From contig JACZXM010000046.1 of NCBI GenBank assembly GCA_022571615.1, positions 2,465 to 10,767 on the forward strand: DNA of 8,303 nucleotides, given 5' to 3'. The translations under genes and the position numbers were made by a program. This document shows, in pieces, positions 1 to 6,412 of this stretch. The notes under the pieces are model-generated. The model saw only the letters and a list, made by a program, of their open reading frames with translations. It had not been told where the DNA came from and searched no databases. The stretch's first letter is position 1; every line of letters starts with the position of its first letter. The stretch is from Acidobacteriota bacterium (GTDB lineage Bacteria; Acidobacteriota; UBA890; WLXD01).

Positions 1-360
1 GCCGGTGGCTACCTGCTCGCTGAGGCGGGAGATGCGATCGTCGAGCTCGACGATTTGCTCCTCGAGCGCGGTCACCTCGCGCACCATGGAGCGCAGATCC
101 TGGCCACGATCGGCGGACTGAGTACGGAGCGGCCGCAGGGCATTATCGAGCTCCTGCCGGACCTGCACCAGACGGGCAACTATGTTCTCTTGTGCCGTCT
201 GCAGGTCCGCGATCTGGGCCTCGATTGCCGACTGTCGCGACTCCACCGCAACCACGCGCTTCTCGAACGACGAGCAACCGGTCAGGAGCCCGCAGAGCGC
301 GATCATCGTGGCGGCCGGAGCCAGTGCTCGATGTCGGAACTTCACCGTTACCAGACTCAT
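1..360 (-). CDS. CpoB/YbgF-like coiled-coil lipoprotein, N-terminal part (runs off the left edge)
   Basis: Reading leftward from an ATG at 358-360, the frame is open for 120 codons to the window edge, so the C-terminus is missing. The start has a basic N-terminus (K7, R9, H10, R11), a hydrophobic stretch and a lipobox L26-T27-G28-C29, with Ser at +2, which predicts lipidation and outer-membrane sorting. Residues about 32-118 are rich in E, Q, R and L with heptad-like spacing and no Gly/Pro-rich loops, so a coiled coil is likely. A coiled-coil N-terminus directly after pal is typical of CpoB (YbgF), which coordinates Tol-Pal with septal peptidoglycan synthesis and carries TPR repeats further on; those would lie outside the window, so the family name rests on position and coiled coil only. 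E. coli CpoB is not a lipoprotein. A terminator-like hairpin separates this gene from pal. The ribosome-binding region (GGTGGAAG) lies inside a repeat also found at the right end. Confidence 0.75.
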   Translation of the reverse strand, partial: MSLVTVKFRHRALAPAATMIALCGLLTGCSSFEKRVVAVESRQSAIEAQIADLQTAQENIVARLVQVRQELDNALRPLRTQSADRGQDLRSMVREVTALEEQIVELDDRISRLSEQVATG

Positions 361-385
361 CACACTTCCACCACGGTCTGCTAGA
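351..385 (-). repeat. Left arm of a 35-bp inverted repeat (leader and start of the lipoprotein gene)
   Basis: Read on the minus strand, these 35 bases match 8233-8267 on the plus strand at 33 positions; the two differences are A/G transitions. The segment contains TCTAGCAG, the run CCGTGGTGGAAGTGTGATG and the first codons of the lipoprotein gene. Similarity continues weakly on both sides: GAGA versus GACC before it, and about 10 of 14 bases after it if one base is gapped. The arms point outward and enclose about 7.8 kb. Confidence 0.85.
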
Positions 386-394
386 TCTCCTATC

Positions 395-432
395 AAGAAA
401 ACGGGGGCGGGCCTGTCGACCAAGCCCGCCCC
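395..432 (-). terminator. Rho-independent terminator after pal
   Basis: Read on the minus strand, the arms GGGGCGGGC and GCCCGCCCC (424-432 and 404-412) form a perfect 9-bp GC stem with an 11-base loop. Two bases later comes the T-rich run TTTTCTT (401-395). On the plus strand the stem is followed by GATCGAAG with no T-run, so it is directional for transcripts coming from pal. The stem begins 15 bases after the pal stop codon. It probably ends or attenuates the tolQRAB-pal transcript before the CpoB-like gene. Confidence 0.8.
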
Positions 433-447
433 GATCGAAGCTCCAGC

Positions 448-1035
448 TCAGGGATTGGTGGTGCCAGCAGCGACGGCGACGAACTCGGCGCGCCGGTTCT
501 GGGCCCATGCTTGCTCGTTGCTACCCGAGGCCGCGGGACGCTCCTCTCCGTACGAGACGGTCTCGACTCGTTCCGACCCGATGCCGAGTGAGATCAGGTA
601 GTCGCGAGTCGCCTGGGCACGGCGTTCGCCAAGCGTTTGGTTGTACTCACGCGTGCCGCGCTCATCACAATGGCCTTCGAGAAGAATCCGCACGTCGGCA
701 TGATCGCGCAACCAGACCGCGTTCTCCTGCAGCGTGGCGCGCTGGTCACCCCGGATCTCCGCCCGGTCGAAGTCGAAGTGGATCGTCTTGAGCAGACGCT
801 GTGAGTTGATCTCCGCGATCGTCAGGAAGGTCTGCGGGACGGGAGCAGCCTCCTCCCATTCATCGGCCGCGAGCGGCTCGACTGCCGGTTCAGGAGCGGG
901 TACTGGGGCCGGTGCAGGCGGCGGCGGTTGTGGCACCGGTGCTGGCGGCGCTTCCTTCCTGCATGCAGGAAGGAAGGCCACGAGTAGGGCCAATGTGACC
1001 AGGGCAAGACGAGTGGCGGGTAGGCGGCTGCGCAT
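448..1035 (-). CDS. pal: Peptidoglycan-associated outer-membrane lipoprotein Pal
   Basis: This 195-residue protein is the outer-membrane anchor of the Tol-Pal system; it binds diaminopimelate-containing peptidoglycan through an OmpA-C domain and also binds TolB. The signal peptide ends in the lipobox L22-P23-A24-C25. A proline/alanine-rich linker follows (about 29-54), then the OmpA-like domain from about 80: IHFDFDRAEI (85-94), EGHCDERGTREYN (120-132) with D124 and R139 at the usual ligand-binding positions, and NRRAEF at 180-185. The common EGHTDERG motif has Cys (C123) in place of Thr. The start is ATG at 1033-1035 with the Shine-Dalgarno sequence GAAGGAGG seven bases upstream. It lies 27 bp after tolB. 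A perfect 26-bp palindrome covers the lipobox codons. Confidence 0.97.
   Translation of the reverse strand: MRSRLPATRLALVTLALLVAFLPACRKEAPPAPVPQPPPPAPAPVPAPEPAVEPLAADEWEEAAPVPQTFLTIAEINSQRLLKTIHFDFDRAEIRGDQRATLQENAVWLRDHADVRILLEGHCDERGTREYNQTLGERRAQATRDYLISLGIGSERVETVSYGEERPAASGSNEQAWAQNRRAEFVAVAAGTTNP
951..976. repeat. Perfect 26-bp palindrome inside pal
   Basis: The half-sites CTTCCTTCCTGCA and TGCAGGAAGGAAG directly abut and are exact reverse complements. In the pal message they could form an 11-bp stem with a CATG loop. The centre falls between the codons GCA (A24) and TGC (C25), the signal peptidase II cleavage site; the palindrome encodes residues F21 to E28. Symmetry stops at 950/977. 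Whether it acts as a hairpin, a protein-binding site or nothing cannot be decided from sequence. Confidence 0.85.
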
Positions 1036-1042
1036 CGAGGTT

Positions 1043-1050
1043 CCTCCTTC
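1043..1050 (-). promoter_or_regulatory. Strong Shine-Dalgarno site of pal
   Basis: GAAGGAGG on the minus strand, seven bases before the pal ATG. It is the best ribosome-binding site in the operon, which fits Pal being made in larger amounts than its partners. It fixes the pal start. Confidence 0.8.
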
Positions 1051-1062
1051 AATTGCACGGGG

Positions 1063-2445
1063 TCAGGGGCGGTCTCCCCACGTCGGTGTCATGTTCTCTC
1101 CGGTCGCCGTCAACATGCGCTGACGGGAACCATCCAGGCCCATGACCCAGATCTGTATGCTGTCGTTACGGGCCCATTCGAAGGCGATCTGCCGACCGTC
1201 CGGGGACCATGCAGGAGCTTCCTTGCGGCCACGGCCACGTGTCAACTGCAGGACCCGGTCGGTCGTGAGATCGTACATGAAGATATCGAAATTGTTGCTC
1301 CCCGTCGAGGCGGTGAAAGCAATCAGCTCGCCGCGCACCGGCTGCCACGCCGGGTCGTCCTTTTGCCCGCCGGGCGCGAACAGCCGGCGGGTGTTGAGTC
1401 CGGTCGCATCCATCTCGTAGAGCTGTTGGCTGCCGCTGCGGTCGGAAACGAACACGATTCGGCGCCCGTTGGGCGACCAGGCGGGCGAAAAGTCGGCGGC
1501 CGGGTTGCGGGTCAGGCGCTGCAGTTCGCTGCCGTCCGGGCGTACTGTGTAGATCTCGGAATTACCTGCACAGCTGGAAGCGAGGGCAATCAGGGCCCCG
1601 TCGGGCGAAAAGGAAGGCCCGGTGTTGGTGCCCTTGCAGGTGACCACCGCGCGTGGCTGACCGCCGCTGTTGAAGATCATGTCGATCTCCGCCCTCGGTA
1701 TGCCCCGGTGGACGCGGTAGGACTGATAGGCGATGCGATCGGATGTTGGCGAGAACGAGGGAGACAGGGCGATGGATGCGTCGTGGGTCAGGCGCCGCTG
1801 GCGCTGGCCGTCGGCATCCATGATGAAGAGTTCTTGCTGCGGTGTTCCCGGGGGAGCCTCGCGGTCCGAAACGAAGGCGATGCGGGTGGCGGCAACCCCT
1901 CGGATACCGGTGTAGTGCAGGACCGTCTCGTCGTTAAACTCGTGGGCGAGGCGGCGCACGCGATACGCGACAGCGCTTGGCGACAGCCCCTCGAGTGCCT
2001 GGGTGTAGCGCTTGCCCGTGACCTGGCGTCCGGTGGCCACGTCGAAGGCACGAAACTCTACCACCACCCGTGCCTCCTGAACCGACACCACCCCGGTGAT
2101 CAGAGCTCGAGCTCCAGATTGCCTCCAAGCCGCCCAGGGGATCGCCTCGCTGGGTGCGGCACCCGGGTAAACGCGTGGATCGACCATCTCGAACACCATC
2201 GACCAATCGAGATCGTTCCACAGGACGTCGTGCAGCAGGCGGGCATGCTCGGCGGCGCCACTGCGGGCCTCGAGCGCCGGCAACGCCAGCTTGATCGGTG
2301 CACCGCCACGGCTGCGAAGCTCGAGCTGGACCTCCTGGTCCTGTTGGGCGGAGGCCGCCGGATCGACGGGCGGCGAGAGCAAGAACCCGACAAGGGCGCA
2401 CAGGAGGGCGAGACGACGAAGAATGTTACTCCTGGACAAACGCAA
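1063..2445 (-). CDS. tolB: Tol-Pal system periplasmic protein TolB
   Basis: TolB is the periplasmic beta-propeller that binds Pal and is released or remodelled by TolA. From the proposed TTG start the protein has 460 residues (E. coli TolB has 430). There is a signal peptide with basic residues R2, R5, R10, R11, a hydrophobic core about 12-24 and an AxA-type site at A31-S32-A33. The N-terminal alpha/beta domain spans about 36-180. The propeller from about 186 shows repeated blades: PSFSPTSDRIAY (229-240), PSFSPDGALIAL (277-288), PAWSPNGRRIVF (321-332), PAWQPVRGELIAF (365-377), PAWSPDGRQIAF (411-422), ending in PTWGDRP. There is no ATG near the start. TTG at 2445 has CGGAG six bases upstream and overlaps tolA by 20 bp. 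The alternatives are TTG at 2439, or an ATT at 2424 that sits four bases after AGGAG. The frame stays open upstream to 2667 only because it runs over tolA. Confidence 0.93.
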   Translation of the reverse strand: MRLSRSNILRRLALLCALVGFLLSPPVDPAASAQQDQEVQLELRSRGGAPIKLALPALEARSGAAEHARLLHDVLWNDLDWSMVFEMVDPRVYPGAAPSEAIPWAAWRQSGARALITGVVSVQEARVVVEFRAFDVATGRQVTGKRYTQALEGLSPSAVAYRVRRLAHEFNDETVLHYTGIRGVAATRIAFVSDREAPPGTPQQELFIMDADGQRQRRLTHDASIALSPSFSPTSDRIAYQSYRVHRGIPRAEIDMIFNSGGQPRAVVTCKGTNTGPSFSPDGALIALASSCAGNSEIYTVRPDGSELQRLTRNPAADFSPAWSPNGRRIVFVSDRSGSQQLYEMDATGLNTRRLFAPGGQKDDPAWQPVRGELIAFTASTGSNNFDIFMYDLTTDRVLQLTRGRGRKEAPAWSPDGRQIAFEWARNDSIQIWVMGLDGSRQRMLTATGENMTPTWGDRP

Positions 2446-3304
2446 AACGCACTCCGAGTGATTGCCCCTGGTACTCGCGGGGCAGAGGGGGGAAGGGCGC
2501 GGCAGAGGCCACAGCACGGAGCGCCGCCTGGTCGAAAAGTGTGTCCCCCGAGCTCGTGTCCACCCGCGGCTGGACCTGCAGGCGGCCGTTGCGTCCAATG
2601 CGGAAGAAGACCCCGACCCGCCTTTCGCGTGCGTAGGCCCCGCGGGCGGGGATTTCCCAGCGGGCACCGATCATGTCTTTGATACGCAGCACATAGTCTA
2701 CGAACGGGAACTCCTCGACGGTGATGTTCTGCTGACCGGACTCGGTCCCGGTAAAGTCGATGGTGCGCCGGGCGCTCTGCTGCCGCGGTCGCGGAGGCTG
2801 GGTCGTGCGTCGAGCAGCCTTCTGTGGCTGCCTGCGAGCCTCCTCCTCACGGCGCTTGCGCTCTTCCTCTTCCCTTTGCTTGCGCTTCTCCTCCTCCCGC
2901 CGGCGCCGCTCTGCCTCTTCGCGCTGGCGCCGATCTTCTTCCTCCGCCAGTCGCCGGCGCTTCTCCTCCTGCTCGCGCCGTAACTCCTCGATGCTGCGCG
3001 GGATCGGCTCGGGCTCGGTGGTTACCACCGGCAACGGCTCCGGTTCTTGTGGCTCGGGCTCGGGTTGCTGCTCTTCTTCCTGCGGGGCGGCCGGCGCCGC
3101 AGGCTCGGGCTCGGGAGGGGGCAGCCGGATCAGCCGTACCGACGTGATGCGCGGGGTGAGAATCGGCTGCGGCCACAATCCGGGCCCGAAGACGACAGCC
3201 AGCAGGACCAGCAGATGCACGCCGGTGGAGGAGATGAGCGCGGCGCGGAACCGCTGCTCGTGCTCCTGTTTGACCGCGATCGCCTGTTGCACCGGATTCG
3301 CCAT
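2426..3304 (-). CDS. tolA: TolA/TonB-family energy-transducing protein
   Basis: This 292-residue bitopic protein links the TolQ-TolR motor to TolB/Pal across the periplasm. It has one N-terminal membrane segment (about 21-40) containing the S-x3-H motif (S26, H30), which in TolA and TonB contacts the motor. Next come a Pro/Glu-rich stretch (about 60-105), a highly charged R/K/E coiled-coil rod (about 107-160) and a basic linker. The C-terminal domain (about 199-292) is of TonB type, with the recognisable run APFPPLPREYQG followed by SLGVRFAF. The family could be called TonB from the C-terminus, but its place between tolR and tolB makes TolA the right assignment. ATG start at 3302-3304, 30 bp after tolR, without a strong Shine-Dalgarno site; its 3' end overlaps the proposed tolB start. 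Confidence 0.93.
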   Translation of the reverse strand: MANPVQQAIAVKQEHEQRFRAALISSTGVHLLVLLAVVFGPGLWPQPILTPRITSVRLIRLPPPEPEPAAPAAPQEEEQQPEPEPQEPEPLPVVTTEPEPIPRSIEELRREQEEKRRRLAEEEDRRQREEAERRRREEEKRKQREEEERKRREEEARRQPQKAARRTTQPPRPRQQSARRTIDFTGTESGQQNITVEEFPFVDYVLRIKDMIGARWEIPARGAYARERRVGVFFRIGRNGRLQVQPRVDTSSGDTLFDQAALRAVASAAPFPPLPREYQGQSLGVRFAFVQE

Positions 3305-3334
3305 GCTCTCAGGTTACCAGGATGGCGGCGCTGA

Positions 3335-3742
3335 TCAGCGGCTCTGGGGCAGCGGCTCGGTCACCAGTCCGATGTCGGCCTGCAACGACTCCAGCACCGC
3401 GATCACCTTCATGACGGTGCCGTAGTCGATCCGCTCGTCGCCGTGGAACAGCACCGTCCGTCCGGGTCGGATCAGGGGCGATAACCGCGCCTCGAGGTCC
3501 TCGAACGGTACCGCCTCGCCATTGATCAGCGCGCGCCCGTCAGCCGTCACCGACACGATGAGCAGCGTTTCGGGCAGGCTGTCCATGCGCTGGGTGCGCG
3601 GCAGTCGTACGTCCGCGCCCTGGACCATCATCGGGGCGGTGATCATGAAGATGATGAGCAGAACAAGGGAGACATCCACCAGCGGGGTGATATTGATGTC
3701 CGAGAGGACGCGCTCCTTTTCCTCGAACCAGCCGCCGGTCAT
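3335..3742 (-). CDS. tolR: TolR/ExbD-family biopolymer transport protein
   Basis: This 135-residue inner-membrane protein forms the proton channel with TolQ and uses the proton-motive force to energise TolA. A short cytoplasmic N-terminus is followed by one membrane helix (about 20-40). The family motif INITPLVDV (16-24) includes D23, matching the essential membrane aspartate of E. coli TolR. The periplasmic domain (about 45-130) holds the family-typical dyad VSVTADGRALINGEAV and ends in a segment like the ExbD C-terminus (RIDYGTVMKVIAVLESLQ). The length is normal for TolR. The ATG overlaps the tolQ stop as ATGA, so translation is probably coupled; GAGG lies seven bases upstream. Confidence 0.96.
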   Translation of the reverse strand: MTGGWFEEKERVLSDINITPLVDVSLVLLIIFMITAPMMVQGADVRLPRTQRMDSLPETLLIVSVTADGRALINGEAVPFEDLEARLSPLIRPGRTVLFHGDERIDYGTVMKVIAVLESLQADIGLVTEPLPQSR

Positions 3743-4473
3743 CTCCCTGCCTCGCTCTGCCAGGTCTTCTGCACGACGTTCAGGAACTCGAGCCCGAAGT
3801 CCTCCATGTCACGGGAGAGGTCACGGATCCGACCATGCAAATGGTTGTACGCGATCAGGGCAGGAATTGCCGCCGCCAGGCCGCCGGCCGTGGTGATGAG
3901 CGCCTCGCTGATGCCAGGCGCCACGATCGCCAGGTTGGCCTGACCGAAGGTTCCGATAGCCTGAAACGCGTTCATGATGCCCCACACGGTTCCGAACAAA
4001 CCGATGAATGGCGTCACCGAGCTCGTGGTGGCGAGAAACAGCATGCCGCGCTCCAGATGGCCCCGCTCGTCGTGGGCCGCCCGCCTCAGCGATCGCTCCA
4101 TCGAGTCCAGGTCGATGCGCGCTGCGCGAGGCTGGCCTGCGGCCTGTGTGCGGGCAGACCCCTCAAGCTGCGAGGAGATCTCATTGTAGCCCGCCAGGAA
4201 AAGCCCGGACAGAGGCGAGGTGTCGAGGTCCTTGGACGCGGTGTGGACATGAGAGAACTTGGAGCTGCTTCGGAATACCTCCAGAAAACGCCCGCTCTGC
4301 CGTCGTGCCTTGCGGTACAACAAGACCCGGTCGACGATCACCGCCCAGGAGAAAACCGAAAAAAGCCCCAGGATCAGGAGCACGACCTGGGCCAGCGGTC
4401 CGAGTGTACGGATCAGCGCAAGCACGCCCGGGGCCACGAAATCTGCCTGCAACAGGAGCAACGACGGCCTCAC
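3739..4473 (-). CDS. tolQ: TolQ/ExbB-family proton channel protein
   Basis: TolQ is the pentameric inner-membrane partner of TolR. From the GTG at 4471-4473 it has 244 residues (E. coli TolQ has 230). Three membrane segments are visible: about 26-47 (with FSVFSWAVIV), about 142-166 and about 180-208. The conserved MotA/TolQ/ExbB signatures are TPFIGLFGTVWGIM (154-167), where T162 matches the channel threonine, and EALITTAGGLAAAIPALIAYN (190-210, split here by sense), where T195 matches the second one. No ATG lies at the expected place. GTG at 4473 is possible; TTG at 4461 has GAGG six bases upstream and would give 240 residues. The frame is open back to an ATG at 4593, but those extra 40 residues are Arg/Trp/Cys-rich, do not resemble TolQ and would cover the candidate operator. 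First gene of the operon. Confidence 0.94.
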   Translation of the reverse strand: MRPSLLLLQADFVAPGVLALIRTLGPLAQVVLLILGLFSVFSWAVIVDRVLLYRKARRQSGRFLEVFRSSSKFSHVHTASKDLDTSPLSGLFLAGYNEISSQLEGSARTQAAGQPRAARIDLDSMERSLRRAAHDERGHLERGMLFLATTSSVTPFIGLFGTVWGIMNAFQAIGTFGQANLAIVAPGISEALITTAGGLAAAIPALIAYNHLHGRIRDLSRDMEDFGLEFLNVVQKTWQSEAGR

Positions 4474-4552
4474 CCGATCCGAGGAGTACCAGCGCCGCCG
4501 CCAAGCCCACCCTTGCCGGCAGCAAACCGAATCAAAGCTACCACAGCGCTCG

Positions 4553-4567
4553 ATTGGTGTCACCAAT
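4553..4567. promoter_or_regulatory. 15-bp dyad, candidate operator
   Basis: ATTGGTG and CACCAAT are perfect inverted arms around one central base. The dyad lies 106 bp before the recN start and 80 bp before the proposed tolQ start, about 40 bp upstream of the recN -10 element. The position suits a regulator of either gene; no known binding site is recognised. Confidence 0.45.
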
Positions 4568-4606
4568 GCACACGGACGGTTAAACGATCGCATTCGGTGG
4601 TCGGGC

Positions 4607-4615
4607 TGCTATATT
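4607..4615 (+). promoter_or_regulatory. Extended -10 element, candidate recN promoter
   Basis: TGCTATATT reads as TG-n-TATATT, an extended -10 matching sigma-70 in five of six hexamer positions. No good -35 lies 16-18 bases upstream, as is usual for extended -10 promoters. It would give a leader of about 54 bases. Confidence 0.4.
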
Positions 4616-4675
4616 GGGGCGATCCTCCGGCCAGCGGCGATCGGTGGCCGTCTCCTAGCTCGGGCCCGCGTTCTG

Positions 4676-6367
4676 ATGTTGTCCTACCTGCGAATCCGCA
4701 ACCTCGCTCTGATCGACGAGGTCGTGGTCGAGCCCGGCGCCGGCCTGACGACCTTGACCGGTGAGACCGGGGCCGGCAAGTCGATTCTCTTGGGCGGGCT
4801 AGCCCTGCTCGCCGGCGAGCGAGCATCGCTAGGGCAGATCCGGCAAGGCGCTACAGAGGCCGTCATCGAGGGTGTGTTCGACATCACCGGCGCCGTGGCG
4901 TTGCTCGAGATGCTCGAACAGGAGGGCCTGGACAACGAGGAGGGCAATCTCCTGATTCGCCGGACCGTCTCCGCCTCGGGCAGCCGCGCCTATGTCAACG
5001 ACAGGCTCGTGACGCTCGGTTCCCTGCGTCGATTCGGCGGTCGCCTGGTGGAGATCGTCGGCCAGCACGAAAACCAGACCCTACTAAGGGCTGCGGCGCA
5101 GCTCGATCTGCTGGATGACTTTGGCGGGCTCGGGCCGCAGCGCTGCAAGGTGGCTGAAGCGTACGCCGCCGCGATGGAGCTGCACACCCGGCTGGAGGCC
5201 TTGCGGTGCGACGTGCGCGAGCGGGCGCAACGGGTCGACACGCTGCGCTTCCAGGTGAGCGAGATTCGTTCCGCGGGCCTGTCGGCGGAGGAGGAGACCG
5301 AGCTGAGCGCCGAGCGCCAGCGCCTGCGCCACGCCGAAGAGCTGGCTACGGCTTCCTCCGAGGCCCTGGAGTTGCTGTACGAACGCGACGGATCGGTGGT
5401 GGAGCAGATTGGGCGGGCGCGCGATTGCCTGGCCGCCATCGAGCGGCTGGATCCGGCGGCGGAGCCCTGGACCAAGGAGCTCGACGAGGCGCGCTTCGGG
5501 GTCGAGGAGCTGTCGCGTCGACTGCAACCGTATCGCGACACGTTGCGGGCCGACCCCTCGAGGCTCGGCCAGATCGAGGACCGGCTGGCGGCGATTGACG
5601 CGCTGCGGCGCAAGTACGGTGACAGCGTCGAGGACATCCTCGCCCGCGCCGACAGCGCCGAATGCGAGCTCGCATCGCTGGAGAATCGAGATCAGCAGAT
5701 CGAGTCGGCATCGGCCCGGTCGCGAGAGGCGCTGGGCACCTACGACCGCGAGGCGGCCGCGCTCACGTCCGGGCGCGAGCGCGTTGCGGGCGAGCTCCAG
5801 GAGCGCATAACCGCCGAGCTTCAAGAGCTTGGGATGCGCGGTGCCCGCTTCGGCGTCCGGCTTCGGCCGAGCGCGGCAGAGAGTGTGAGCGGGCTACCGC
5901 CGGGGGCAAGCCGAAGCGGATACGAGAGTGTAGAGTTTCTGTTGGCGGCCAACCCCGGCGAGCCGTTGCAGCGCCTGGCGCGAGTCGCGTCGGGAGGCGA
6001 GCTATCGCGGGTCTTGCTGGCGCTCAAGCTGGCCGAGGTGCAGGGCGGTTCGGGGCAGACACTGGTGTTCGACGAGGTCGACGCCGGCGTCGGCGGCGGC
6101 CGTGTGGCCGAGTGTTTGGCCGAGCGGCTGGTGCGCCTCGGGGGCTCGCATCAGGTGTTGGTCGTGACCCATTTGCCACAGATTGCGGCGCGAGCCGAGA
6201 CGCATTTGCGCGTCAACAAGGAAGAGCAGGGTGGGCGTACGCAGGTGCGGGTCGGATGCCTGGAGGCCGAGGCCCGCGTCGACGAGTTGGCCAGAATGCT
6301 CGGTGGGCTGCAGGCCACCGAGAGCGTGCGTGAGCACGCGCGCGATCTCCTGGGTGAGCGCAGCTAG
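4676..6367 (+). CDS. recN: DNA repair protein RecN
   Basis: RecN is an SMC-like ATPase that gathers broken DNA ends during recombinational double-strand break repair. From ATG 4676-4678 it has 563 residues (E. coli RecN has 553). The protein opens with the family-typical MLSYLRIRNLALIDEV, then Walker A GETGAGKS (29-36). The middle (about 150-370) is E/R/A/L-rich coiled coil with a central hinge. The C-terminal half holds the ABC signature SGGELSR (439-445), Walker B LVFDEVDAGVGG with D466 and E467, and the H-loop VVTHLPQIAA. All catalytic motifs are intact. The frame is open upstream to 4259 only as antisense to tolQ; the chosen ATG matches the family start, although no clear Shine-Dalgarno site precedes it. 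In many bacteria recN is an SOS gene, but no LexA box is evident here. First gene of the plus-strand block. Confidence 0.97.
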   Translation: MLSYLRIRNLALIDEVVVEPGAGLTTLTGETGAGKSILLGGLALLAGERASLGQIRQGATEAVIEGVFDITGAVALLEMLEQEGLDNEEGNLLIRRTVSASGSRAYVNDRLVTLGSLRRFGGRLVEIVGQHENQTLLRAAAQLDLLDDFGGLGPQRCKVAEAYAAAMELHTRLEALRCDVRERAQRVDTLRFQVSEIRSAGLSAEEETELSAERQRLRHAEELATASSEALELLYERDGSVVEQIGRARDCLAAIERLDPAAEPWTKELDEARFGVEELSRRLQPYRDTLRADPSRLGQIEDRLAAIDALRRKYGDSVEDILARADSAECELASLENRDQQIESASARSREALGTYDREAAALTSGRERVAGELQERITAELQELGMRGARFGVRLRPSAAESVSGLPPGASRSGYESVEFLLAANPGEPLQRLARVASGGELSRVLLALKLAEVQGGSGQTLVFDEVDAGVGGGRVAECLAERLVRLGGSHQVLVVTHLPQIAARAETHLRVNKEEQGGRTQVRVGCLEAEARVDELARMLGGLQATESVREHARDLLGERS

Positions 6368-6380
6368 CAGGCGGCCTGCT
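6366..6380. repeat. Short perfect hairpin at the recN stop codon
   Basis: AGCAGGC and GCCTGCT flank a single base, giving a 6-7 bp GC-rich stem that begins inside the recN TAG. No T-run follows, so it is not a standard terminator; it lies 32 bp before mtnP and might slow readthrough or protect the 3' end. It could be chance. Confidence 0.4.
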
Positions 6381-6412
6381 GAACCCGTGCGGGCGCCCGC
6401 TACGAGGACGAG

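Larger units (their letters stand above)
4474..4675. other. Divergent intergenic region between tolQ and recN
   Basis: About 200 bp must hold the promoters of both blocks. It contains the dyad at 4553-4567, an extended -10 element facing recN at 4607-4615, and an inverted repeat CGGCCA/TGGCCG (4628-4633 and 4645-4650) in the presumed recN leader. I see no convincing -35/-10 pair facing tolQ and no LexA-type box of the form CTGT-N8-ACAG. Confidence 0.6.

Noticed and set aside
2446..2667. N-terminal extension of tolB to an upstream ATG
   Set aside because: It would place about 74 residues before the signal peptide and lie wholly inside tolA.
1363..2682. Plus-strand open frame (439 codons) opposite tolB and tolA
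   Set aside because: Shadow of tolB/tolA, biased composition, no domain or good start.
2824..2990. Low-complexity GAG/CGC-rich tract in tolA
   Set aside because: Explained by the charged coiled-coil rod of TolA; not a separate repeat element.
4259..4675. N-terminal extension of recN to an upstream ATG
   Set aside because: It would run antisense over tolQ and cover the promoter; RecN proteins begin at the MLSYLRI-type segment.
3835..4764. Plus-strand open frame (309 codons) across tolQ and the intergenic gap
   Set aside because: Shadow of tolQ, then overlaps the start of recN in the wrong frame.
6362..6385. CTAGCAGG at the recN stop resembling the start of the 35-bp repeat
   Set aside because: Identity is limited to about nine bases; the rest (CGGCCTGCTG) does not match, so it is not a third copy.
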